Source: Ascochyta rabiei
Taxonomy: Eukaryota; Ascomycota; Dothideomycetes; Pleosporales; Didymellaceae
Length of the DNA: 64,000 nt
Reading direction: 5' to 3'
Assembly (NCBI RefSeq): GCF_004011695.2
Contig: NC_082426.1
Location: 434,001 to 498,000 of the forward strand
The translations under genes were made by a program, and so were the position numbers. How positions within the stretch are numbered: position 1 is the first letter of the stretch; the number at the start of each line of letters is the position of its first letter. The notes beneath the pieces were generated by a model that did not search any database, had not been told where the DNA came from, and saw nothing but the letters and a program-made list of their open reading frames with translations. Positions 54,330-64,000 of the stretch are shown one piece after another.

Positions 54330-57300
54330 ACATTTTCTTCTATATTAATAATTTTATACTTACGTACTATAGAGATAAGAAGCGTAAAGTATAAGAAGCA
54401 ATTAGATACTTATAAAATAGTTACAAATTTACTAGAGGAGATAACCTTTAGTAGTTCCTTAGCAAAGAAATTATCTAAGAAAGAATAGATTAAAAGATCT
54501 AACTATTATAAGCTATATACTTAGATAATATTAGCTATAACGTACTCTACGGGCAAGCCGCTTAACGGGCAAGCCGCTTACTTTTGCTAAGCCCCTACTA
54601 AACTTCTCCTCCTACACTAATGTCTTCTTAACAACACTATTTAGACGCGTTAAAGGAAGCTTAGATACAGCTTGCGCTCTAGGCTCTTAAACAAGACGCG
54701 AATCTCTCTTAGCGACGCGCTGCAGCTATCTATAGGGTCCCTTAAAAGACACTAAGTAACTAACATATAGGACGACCTTTACGCGCAGATTCTATAGCTA
54801 ACTTACAGAAGCTGGATAACAATAAGGAGGAGGTAATTATTAAGTATGTTCTTAAGCTAGATGCGCGAGGATTTTCCTCTTAGCTCTTAGATGTAGCTAC
54901 TATAGCCAATTCTTTGCGCGCTAAGCGCAATCTAGGCCCTATTAGCGTAAACTGGCCTAGTACGTTTGTTAAGCAACACCTAGAGCTTAAAGTTAAGTTT
55001 AATCGCAAGTACGACTATAAGAGAGCTCTCTGTAAGGATTCTGAGGTTCTACAGGGCTAGTTTAGCCTAGTAGCTAACATTAAAGCTAAGTATAGCATCT
55101 AGGATAAAGACATGTATAACTTTAACAAGACAGGCTTTATAATAGGCTAGATCTCCCTAGGAGCAGTTATTATAGCTTTAGAACGACAGGGTCGGCTAAA
55201 GGCTATCTAGCCAGGCAACTAAGAGTAGGCTACGGCTATAGTAAGCATTAATGCTAAAGAATAGGCTATTCTGGCCTTTCTTATCTTTAAAGCCTACTAC
55301 TACCTCTCTGCCTAGTACAAAGAAGAGGATCTGCCTTACAACTAGGTTATTAGAGTCTCTAATAACAGCTAGACTACTAACAAGCTTAGTCTTAACTAGT
55401 TAAAGCACTTTAACCGGCATACAAAGGAGCGTACTATTAGCACCTACCGTTTGCTTATTATTAATAGTTATAAGAGCTACGACTCTCTTAAATTCCAGCA
55501 ATACTGTAAGGATAACAAGATTATTACTCTCTATTTACCTTCTTACTTATTACACCTTACACAGCCCTTTAATATAGGTTGTTTTGCTGCTTTAAAGAAG
55601 GCGTATAGGCGCTAAGCTAAAATACTTATATGCAACTAGATTAACTATATTATAAAGACAGAGTTCCTGCTATACTTTATACGCGCCTACAATGCTGCAA
55701 TTACTTCTAAGAACATCTAGGGAGGGTTCTAAGGTGCTAGATTAGTCCTATTTAACCTAGACTGGGTTATAATGGCCCTTAATGTGAAGTTGCGCACTCT
55801 ATCACCACTACTACCTGTTAACAACAAGCTCTGGCAGTCGCAAACCCTAAGCAACACCCTTAAACTTAGGTCGCAATTAACGTTTGTAAAGACAAGGATT
55901 TAGAGGTATATAGATAGTTTGCCTACCTCTATAGTTAAGGCGTTTAAAAAGGTAGTAAAAGGGGCAGCAATAATTGCGCATAAGCTAGTATTGGCGTAAC
56001 AGAAGATTACTTAGCTTTAAGCTACTAATAAGGCAGCTATACGACAAAAATTACACAAAAGAAAGCAAGTTTAGGTAGAAGGGACCCTAATAGTTAAGGA
56101 TAGCCTGCGATTAACAACTCTAAAGGAGTTTAGGGCGCGTAGTAATAGGAAGAAGGCAAAGAAGTAGGTGCGCGCTAAAGGAGGTAAGCCCTCCTAAAGA
56201 CGCTGTAGATAGTGCAATTAGACAGGACACAACGCGCGAACGTGTTAGAAAGTGGTAGAAGTAGTTTCTAAATAGTATTACAGGCCATACTGCACTTTAC
56301 AGCACTAAACTAGGTTGTTTTAGGCCATAATAGGGTGGAGTTTAGTAGGGGCTTAGTAAAAGTAAGCGGCTTGCCCGTTAAGCGGCTTGCCTGTAGGGTA
56401 CGTTATAGCTAATAGATAGGATATTTAGCATAATACTCCTATAGCAGTAATAAGACTTTATCTAAAGAAGGGTCTAGTAGCGCTAGCAGAAATTAATAAA
56501 TATTAACGTAAGATTAGGTTGTTACTCTTTACTACAGTAACTATAAGGCTAGACATTACTTTTACTACCTTATAACTAGCATACTTTCTAGTATATTTAG
56601 GACCTAAGCACTATAATACTGTAGATTAAATACTACTATGTCTCTAAGATACTAAACAATAAGCCCTATAACTAGAAGGAGCTAAAGGACTATAAGCTAT
56701 AAGTAACGCTTTATTTATAGATAACACCCTAGATTATAAAAGCTTATAAGAATACGCTATAAGACTATTTAGTAGACTTATTACATAGAGAGCTAATAAG
56801 TAAGACATAGTTATAACATTAACTACTGAAGTAGAGCTACTAGCTCTCCTATAAGTAGCTAAAGAAGCACTCTTATTATATTAAGACTACTCTATAAACT
56901 CTAAATAAAATAAATATACGTACTATTACTATCTAGTGTAAAAATAAGCAAGCTATACGTTTAGTAATAGAGAAAGTTTTCTATCTCTAAACTAAACTTT
57001 AACATGTAGATATCTATAACTATTAGATTAGATAAGAAGTATCTAAGGGTATAATTAAGATAGAATTTGTATAGTTAGTAAATATAATTACAGACAGTAT
57101 AAAAAAGGTCCTACTAGCAAATAAATAGAAGGGTTTTCTTTAATATCTTAGCCTAGCTATTATAAAGCTAGTACAGGTAACAAATACTATACCTCTTAAG
57201 GAAATTTAAGAATAACTTAAAGATCTTACCCTTATATAACTACTAGCTTAGTAAGTCTCTAAGCTAAAGAGGTGTGTTAGATAGAATAAGCTCTAGTAAA

Positions 57301-57380
57301 AATAGATCTTTATAATAAAGTAGGGACTAATAGGCTTAGCACACCTATAAAGAGCCTAAATCTTACTAAATATAGGGGAA
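54330..57380 (+). mobile_element. Copia remnant (RT C-terminus and RNase H), split by a pogo-like element
   Basis: Left of the pogo insertion a short unassigned frame ends with ILAI. To its right, plus-strand frames read a copia RT/RNase H end: GPKHYNTVDQILLCLQDTK, DNTLDYKSLQEYAIRLF, NKQDIVITLTTEVELLALL and KEALLL. This is the copia signature ADNTxDRKS ... TEAELLAL. The right limit is where the sequence passes into the gypsy repeat at about 57,400. Orientation is opposite to the copia element at 50.6-53.3 kb. Confidence 0.65.
54540..56403 (+). mobile_element. Pogo/Fot1-type DNA transposon, less mutated copy
   Basis: It is flanked by TA and bounded by TIRs of about 70 bp (ACGTACTCTACGGGCAAGCC left; reverse complement ACGTACCCTACAGGCAAGCC right). 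Total length is 1,864 bp. GGGCAAGCCGCTTA occurs twice in each TIR. The plus strand carries a full-length DDE-1 transposase frame interrupted by about two dozen stops, mostly TAG at Gln or Trp positions. Readable blocks are HIGRPLRADSIANLQKLDNN, VKFNRKYDYKRALCKDSEVL, YNFNKTGFIIG (catalytic Asp of NFDETGF replaced) and SLKFQQYCKDNKIITLYLPS. The C-terminal zinc-knuckle-like tail is also traceable. CpA and CpG are much commoner than in the neighbours, so it is a younger arrival or was less exposed to RIP. Confidence 0.88.
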
Positions 57381-57429
57381 CAGAAACACACAACAATTAT
57401 TAAAATTATTAAGTTACCTTATTACATAT

Positions 57430-57997
57430 TTATTATACTATTTAATAGAGGGTTTCTATATTTATATAGTAAGAAAGATTCTTTCTCTTTTTATTCTTTT
57501 TTCTATGTCTTTCTAATATACAACGCAGTTAGAGGCGTTATAGATTTAATAGATTTCCTTTATTCTATTCTAAATTAAGATGTCTTTCTACTTAATAAAT
57601 CTCCTAGCCTTCTTCCTACGCTTTATTCTACTTAGTTAGTACCTTTAGAGGCCTAGATTAATTAGAGTACTTGTTATAGTACAACCTTAGCTTATATAGA
57701 CCTTCTATAAGGTTCTCTATAGAATACTAAGTTAGGTCTAGGTTATAGCTAACCTAGCTTATATAGTACTTAAGCTTTTAGTAAATAATATACTAGCTAA
57801 AATATCTTAAACTTCCTATTCTTCTACGCCTTAGATAGGGATACCTGTAGGTTTTAGGGCTTCTTATTTAGTTAAGAGGTTGTTTAGATCCTTATATAAG
57901 ATATTTAGTACTAACATATTATACATTTTTAAGCCTAGTAGAAGTTTTAAATAATATAAGTAACTTACCTACTCTAGAACTTTAAAGGGACCTTTCT
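57430..57997 (-). mobile_element. Gypsy C-terminal fragment (integrase end and chromodomain region)
   Basis: It is a direct repeat of 46,395-46,940, sharing long words such as CTTCTTCCTACGCTTTA and GTTAGGTCTAGGTTATAGCT. It carries the same minus-strand coding end. It stops at about 57,997, at the sequence TGTTCTAGTATAAGTATTAA that also occurs at 36,229. Confidence 0.7.
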
Positions 57998-60900
57998 ACT
58001 GTTCTAGTATAAGTATTAAAGCATCTTGTTAACAGGCACATTAGGAAGGATACTTATTATTATCATTATTAAGGGTTAGAAAGGTAGGTAATACGGTAAT
58101 TAAATTCTATAAGTAAATGTTTCTAGTTGTTATTATAGGTGTTCTGCCTTAACAGTTTCTATTAAGGTTGCTTATATCCCTCTGCTAGCTAGATTACGTA
58201 CACTAGCTAAGCATCCTAGTTCTTACTAAGGAAGTTACCGTGTGCACTAGCACAAACCTCCCCTCCCTAAGAGCTTAGCCCTATTAAGCGAATAAACTAA
58301 GTTAAAACTAAACTCTAAACTAATTACTAACCCCCCTTATTACTCTGCTTGTTCCTTTCTCTTGCTACCTCCCTGTTTCTGTAATCTTATTAAGGCCCTA
58401 GTTTCCTAAGTAGGTTGTTAACTAGAGTCTTCTAATAGCTTAGGGGTAGGAGAGTCTAGTACGTGTCTTAATAAACCCTAGTCTAAGGCACTACCTAATT
58501 TGTATGTTATCTAGGTAGTAGCCTCTATTACTTTAATAGTTAGACTATTAAATAACTTATTAAGAGTGCCTCTCTATATATGCTATCTTTTCTATAACTC
58601 CTATTCTTTCTTATATTCTAGTACTACTCCTTTATTAGTAAAGAAGGATTAATTAGAGATACCTAACTCTTTATTAGCCTTAAAGTAATACTTCTTAGAT
58701 ATCTTTACCTACTGCTAATGCCTCTTTACTATAGCAACGTTATTATCCCTACTCTTCTAAAGAAACTTTACAAGCTCTTTATTATTAAGACTAAAAATAC
58801 AGAGTATCTCTTACTAGACTAGGTAAGAGTTATACTAAGCCTAGCAATAGATAGCTTTAGAAATCTAGAAAGAGAGAGTTAGCGCTATGTCTGCTAGAAA
58901 AGTATAGGGAGCACTTCTATACTTATTTAAATAACCTAATAGTAATAAGGGTCCTAGTATAAGTATCTAATAAGAGCTAGTAATTTTCTTATATAATCCT
59001 ATCTCTAGAATCTCTATAGTTTCTCTATTCTCTATAACTAGTACGTACTAAGAGAGTATAGTTCTACGCCTTATTATAGATAGTCTAGTAGACCTATATA
59101 GTAGTGCTAGGTAAGAGATTCTAACGTCTCTATACTTATAAGGATACTTTTTCTACTTAGCACCTACTATGTCTTATACTAACTTAGGGTAGTTAACTAT
59201 ATCTACCTACCTCTTAATATAACTATTACGTTGTTTAATTCTATTATCTTTCCTCTAAGCTAAGTATTCTAGAACTAAATTGTAGAAGCCTTCTAGAGTA
59301 ATAGTGTAGTTGTCTTTATCTTTATTATTAAAGGATGCTAAGCCCTATATTATGTCTATTTCTCTACCTACGTCTATAGTGTTGTAGAGGTTGCAATCTA
59401 CGTGCTTAAAGAACGTCTAATCTCTAGGCTTAGTATATTTAGTGTAGTATAGGTAGAAGATTAAGTTAGTTTATTAATAGAGTACTATATAGTAAAGCTA
59501 GTACTACAGATTACCTCTTACTAGCTATTAGATAACAGAGTAGTATATATTCCTATACTACTTAAGGTTACTTTTACTATACCTTATATAAGTATAATAG
59601 TTATATATATTAAAGTATTTATCTACTATTTTCTAAAGTTCTAGATTGTTTTAAAACGTAGAGGTAAATATAGAGACTATATATTATATTTAGTATATAG
59701 AACTACTCTTAAAACAGAATCCTAGTTTTTAGGTTACTTCTCTACTTTCTCTAGCTAGTCTTATTCTTATGCATTAGTATAAGTAGGTTAGATATTATAG
59801 TAGTATTAAGAGTACAGACTAGTAAGCTAAGTTTACTAGCAGTGTACTAGAAATAAGGAAAGTAAACTTATAATAGATTAACTGTGTAGTAGGTAATTGT
59901 TCTTCTACTAGCACCTTCTTCTATTTAAGTTTCTTCTCTCTTATAGCACTCTTAGACCTATACATCTAAAAGCTTTACATACTCTAGATTCTTAAGAAGC
60001 TTCTAGCTAATCTTTATACAGAGAAGAATAAAGGTAGATTAGCTATTAGTGTATTTACACTAAGTGCTATCCTAGATATTATTTATTACGTCTTTACTAA
60101 TCTCTACGTCTTCCTACATAGACTAAACGTCTAATATTAATAGGTAGTTAACTTTAGGGCTTATAACGTCTTAAAATAATCTAAATTCTAATAGCCTAAT
60201 TAACAATTGTTCCTTAGTTTAATAGTCCTCTAGCACTAAAGTAACAGAACTAAATTACGTTTCTCTAGACTATTAGTGCTTCTAAATTACATCTATTATA
60301 CAGCGCTGCTTTCCTATTTTATTAACACCTAACTTAAAGGCTATCTAGTTAAGGTTATTAGGTGTTACAGACGATAGGTTCCTTTATTGTTCTTATTTAA
60401 TACTTTTAAGAATATCCTTAGAGAATTTATTACCTGTTAGGAATAGCTTTATATTAGTCTATAGCCTTATTAGAGTAAGAGATAATCCTCTTAGAGAAAC
60501 ACTTAATTAGCCTACAGTCCTTATACTTAGTGCTAGCTTAGTAAGTAATAGTAACCTAGATAGTAATACTAAGGGGGCTAGTATCTAAACTCTATTAAGA
60601 ATATACTCTAGCGATGCTTATATTAGTATAAGGGAGTTCTTAAAGCTAAACGTTATAGTATTTAATACTGCCTACTTCTAAGTAATCCTTTCTTTTAGTA
60701 AGTAGGGTGTTCTAAGACCTTTTAGGTTAAAGATTAGTACTAGTAGTTAGGTCTTCTATAGTATAAGTGCTTATATCTACTATTAGTATATTTTTAAAGT
60801 TAGGTCCCTAGTTAGGCACACGTTCTACTCTGTTGCTTTTAGCTTTAGTACGCCTTTACCTAGTGCTTTTACCTTTACTATAAGTAGGTAGGTCTTATTA

Positions 60901-63900
60901 TTTAGGTACGTAACAAAGTTTATTATATCCTACTAGAGTATATTAAGGGCTTAGTAGACTGTATTATAGTTACTTAAGTTATAGAACTTATTCTTTCTCT
61001 TTTATAGTATAGATAGGCGTTAGTAAATTACTAAGTTAATAAACTTAGTAAGGTTATTAGCGTCTACTTAGTAGATATAGTATATAATTAAGTTAAGTAT
61101 TATATACTTTATAGTAGACTATAGGTAGTATAGTATTACTACGTTTACTAGAATATTTTTACTATTCTTATTTTTATAGATGTATTTTATAGCTTATGCT
61201 ATTTCTATTATCTTCCTCTAGTTATAGTGTGTTGCTAATTAGATTACTAGGTATTAACTATTAAAGTTGCTTATACCTCTATATTATATAACTAGGTTTA
61301 GAGTTTATTAGATAATATCTAATATTACGTATAATATAGCTGCTAATTTGTTAAACTTAGTAACTACTACACTTATCTAGAAGTTAAGCCTTTCTGTCTA
61401 TGCCTGTAGCTCTCCTTACGTAATCTCTATTATAAACTAGCTAACTGTAGATCCCTCTATGTATAGCATTAGAATATTAGCAACCTTAGTAATATCCTTA
61501 CTCTTAATAGCCTTAAGACTAATAACTACTACACTACCTTCTCTCCTAGTTCTAGCTCTTTCCGTGTAATTACTCTTTACTATAATATTATAAACTTTAT
61601 ATATAGTTAAGTACATATAAAGAAGTTATAAGCTAATATTATAAGAGAGAGAGTTAGAAGTAATAGGGTAGCTCTGCTTTAAGAGTGTTCTAGGCAGCTA
61701 TAGGCCCGCTTTTCTTCTATACTTTTACTTACTATTTATGTTTTTTACCTACTATTTATAGTTTTACTTACTTATTTTTACTTACTATAATTGTTTATTA
61801 TTTATAAATAGTTGATTTAGTTATAAGCTGTCAGCTTATACCTTTCTCTATACTTAGTAAGTACCTAGGCTAAGTTACTTTTACTAGCGTTAAGTTTTAG
61901 CTAATTAGGAGTTAACTACTAAGACCTATTAACTAATAATTAGCTTATAGCTTTAGTAGTTAGAATATTACTCCTTCTGTCTTTAGCAGTCTATCCTATA
62001 GACTACACTACTATTCTTTATTATTAGAGTCTAAATTAGATAAGCTATTATATATTTTATATTATAGTCTTTTATACTATATAAGAGGTTAAGAGTAGAT
62101 TTTAATACTTAGAAAATTGTAATTAGTAGGTGCTCTTCCCTTACCTACTAGAATAGGGGTACTTAAATTCTTAGCAGTATTACTTTGTCTGCTCTATAGA
62201 AACATATCCTTATAGTTTTAATTCTAGGTATCTTCTCTCTATACCTTTATAAGTCCCTTCTTTTCTAACTAAATATCCTCTAGTAAACGCTTATAGAACT
62301 TCTTTATTCTCTACTCTAGTACTGTATATAGCATGCTAGTTCTGTTAAGGTCTTTAAGTAAATAGGTACCCCTATCTAGCTGTATTCTGTTAAGTAACAC
62401 TTAGTTTAGCCTAAGCTACTTCTTTCTTAACTTCTTATCTCTAGACATGTTAATTTGTCCTACTAAGTCCTACAGTAGAACTAGGTCTCTAGAGTTAATC
62501 TACTTATGCTAAACTTTGTTGTTATTATCCTAATATTCCTTTTTTAACGCTCTTAGTTAATTAGTTGTACTAACTATATCTTTTAGGAACTAATCCTAGA
62601 GGTCTAACTATATAGCTCTAATTATAAGTAGTTAAGCTCTATTTTTAACCTTCTAGAATAGCAGTGTTTGCTATATTAGTAGTAACAGTTTAATTAGAAG
62701 AACTAGGTTCTAGCTAGTAATAAGTTAATATGCTAAGTATCCTATAGATTATATAGAGACCCTCTTAGCTAAGAGCACTATTAGGAGGCTATCTACCTAT
62801 AACCCTTTAAGCTTTATAAGTGCGTTAATAATAGGGTTATATCTACCCTCTACTTTTCTTATTACTTAAGGGTTATGTATAGATGCCTATACCCTTTTAA
62901 TCCTATAGATTAAAGTAAGCCTCTTAACTACTTTAGTAAAGTCTAGCCTGCTGTTAACTATAAGTCTTCTTATAGTACTCTACCTATAGATAATGCCTTT
63001 ATATAAAAACTTTACTACTATTAATAACTTGTTATTATAAAGCGCCCTTACCTCTATCTACCTACTTAACTATTCTCTAGCTATAACTAGGTACTAGAAG
63101 CCTCTACTTATTAGTATATATATAATATTAATAGTAACTAACTCCTATAGCGTATAGGAGTAGGTACTAGTTAGTATATCCTTTATAATCTTAGTTACTC
63201 TAAGTTAGCACTTCTTATATATAGAGATTTTTCTCTTAATACTCCTATATATATTAAGCTAGTAGTATTATTAAGAGACTATAGAGAATACTGCGTTTAT
63301 ACCCCTATAACTAATAGTTTAGTAGATGTCCTATATAACTACAGTTTAAATATCTATATTATTAACTACACGCCTAATAGCAATATTCCTTAATATTTTT
63401 TAGAATAAGTGGCTGTCTCTCTTAAAGAAGTTTATAGCTCTCTTCTTCTACGCCCTACACTCTTTCCTACTTAACCTAATTAGGGTCTTTAGGGAGTGTA
63501 GAAAAACAGTAATATCCTCTAATTCCTAAGAGTATTTCTGTCTTAGAATCTAGGGAGTCCTTATATTAGCCTAGTTACCTAACACTACGTTTACTATTAG
63601 GTTTTTAACAAACTCTTTAATATTAGATTTAGGTTTATCTAGGTTCTCCTACCTCTCTAGCTTTAGGTATCTTAATAGTGCGTCTATAACTACGTTCTTC
63701 TTTCCTAGTACATAGCGTATTTTAAAGTCCTAGAGTAAAATTATAGTAAGCTACCTATTTATAACTAAGCCTAGAAGATCTAACAATAACCTATTTAGCT
63801 AGGTAATTAATATTTAGGTATTAGTCTTAATAATAAAGTGTATACTATATAGCTACATCCTAAACTTCTTAAGTACCTAAATAACTACCTTATATTTAAG

Positions 63901-64000
63901 CTTTATTAAGTACTACCTACTTCCTACCTTAGACTAGATAGTGCTTTTAAACCTATAAAGGTGTTATTTTCTTTCTAGGCCTATTTGTTTAAGGTATGCT
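57998..64000 (-). mobile_element. Further gypsy-type element(s), RIP-mutated, running off the window
   Basis: At 63,500-64,000 the minus strand reads a gypsy RNase H end: RVLKKFRM-LYSIHFIIKTN-like, LLDLLGLVINR-LTIILL-DFK, IRYVLGKKNVVIDALLRYLK (for VPGKKNxxADALSR) and LIRLSRKECRA. Integrase should follow at lower coordinates, but it is too decayed to bound. The span to 57,998 is longer than a normal integrase-to-LTR distance, so another element is probably nested within; no boundary was found. The RT part lies beyond the right edge. Confidence 0.55.

Larger units (their letters stand above)
34690..64000. repeat. AT-rich, RIP-mutated transposon island
   Basis: For over 29 kb no frame stays open for 60 codons on either strand. 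The sequence is dominated by TA, TTA and TAG/CTA words, with CpA and TpG strongly depleted. Conserved Gln and Trp codons of transposon proteins read as TAG/TAA. This is the expected product of repeat-induced point mutation (C to T in CpA). The individual elements that can be traced are listed below; the rest is too decayed to assign. Confidence 0.9.

Noticed and set aside
34690..64000. tRNA, rRNA, CRISPR array or an intact gene in the AT-rich half
   Set aside because: No cloverleaf-like B-box, no regularly spaced repeats with unique spacers and no open frame of useful length were seen.

Overview
The window looks like nuclear DNA of a filamentous ascomycete (Pezizomycotina, most probably a dothideomycete; the order is inferred). 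The genes have short 46-116 bp introns with GT-AG (once GC-AG) borders. The recognisable proteins are fungal types: ECM14, a SYT1-type Sec7 protein, ATG3, CBP3, a Cdc4-like F-box/WD40 protein, an RMD1-type protein, and DUF3445 and DUF3176 family members. The sequence falls into two compartments: a gene-bearing half of balanced base composition (1 to about 34.6 kb), and an AT-rich, TpA-rich half (about 34.7-64 kb) that has no open frame of 60 codons on either strand and consists of mutated transposons.

Gene half, left to right: the 5' end of an RMD1/DUF155 gene (minus, cut by the window edge); ECM14 pseudo-carboxypeptidase (minus); a divergent, satellite-rich promoter; a large Sec7/PH Arf-GEF (plus); a Baeyer-Villiger monooxygenase (plus); a broken DUF3176 membrane protein gene (minus); ATG3 (minus); an RhlG-like short-chain reductase (plus) converging on a DUF3445 heme-demethylase-like gene (minus) with 30 bp between stop codons; an enoyl-reductase-like medium-chain dehydrogenase (plus) with an 18-nt microexon; a small secreted protein (plus); an arrestin-like protein with a C-terminal PPEY motif (minus), divergent from CBP3 (plus); and a Cdc4-like SCF receptor (plus) ending about 500 bp before the repeat island. 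Housekeeping functions (autophagy, complex III assembly, Arf activation, SCF ubiquitylation) are interspersed with accessory oxidoreductases. The four oxidoreductases in 10.4-24.7 kb could serve secondary metabolism, but no backbone synthase is present, so I do not call a cluster.

Repeat half: a nest of LTR retrotransposons and pogo/Fot1-type DNA transposons. The clearest are a Ty3/gypsy element on the minus strand (37,387-46,108) with two 513-bp LTRs, one split by a 1,863-bp pogo-like element with TA target duplication; a second pogo-like element of 1,864 bp (54,540-56,403), visibly less mutated, inside a copia remnant; inverted copies of another gypsy family (35.03-36.2 kb and 46.4-50.6 kb); a copia element (50.6-53.4 kb); and a gypsy element running off the right edge. 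The decay pattern (CAG/CAA codons turned to TAG/TAA, depletion of CpA and TpG, excess TpA) is that of repeat-induced point mutation (RIP), and the two-compartment layout resembles AT isochores known from some Pleosporales. All exon borders were read by eye from splice signals, frame continuity and family knowledge; no alignment or transcript data were available.
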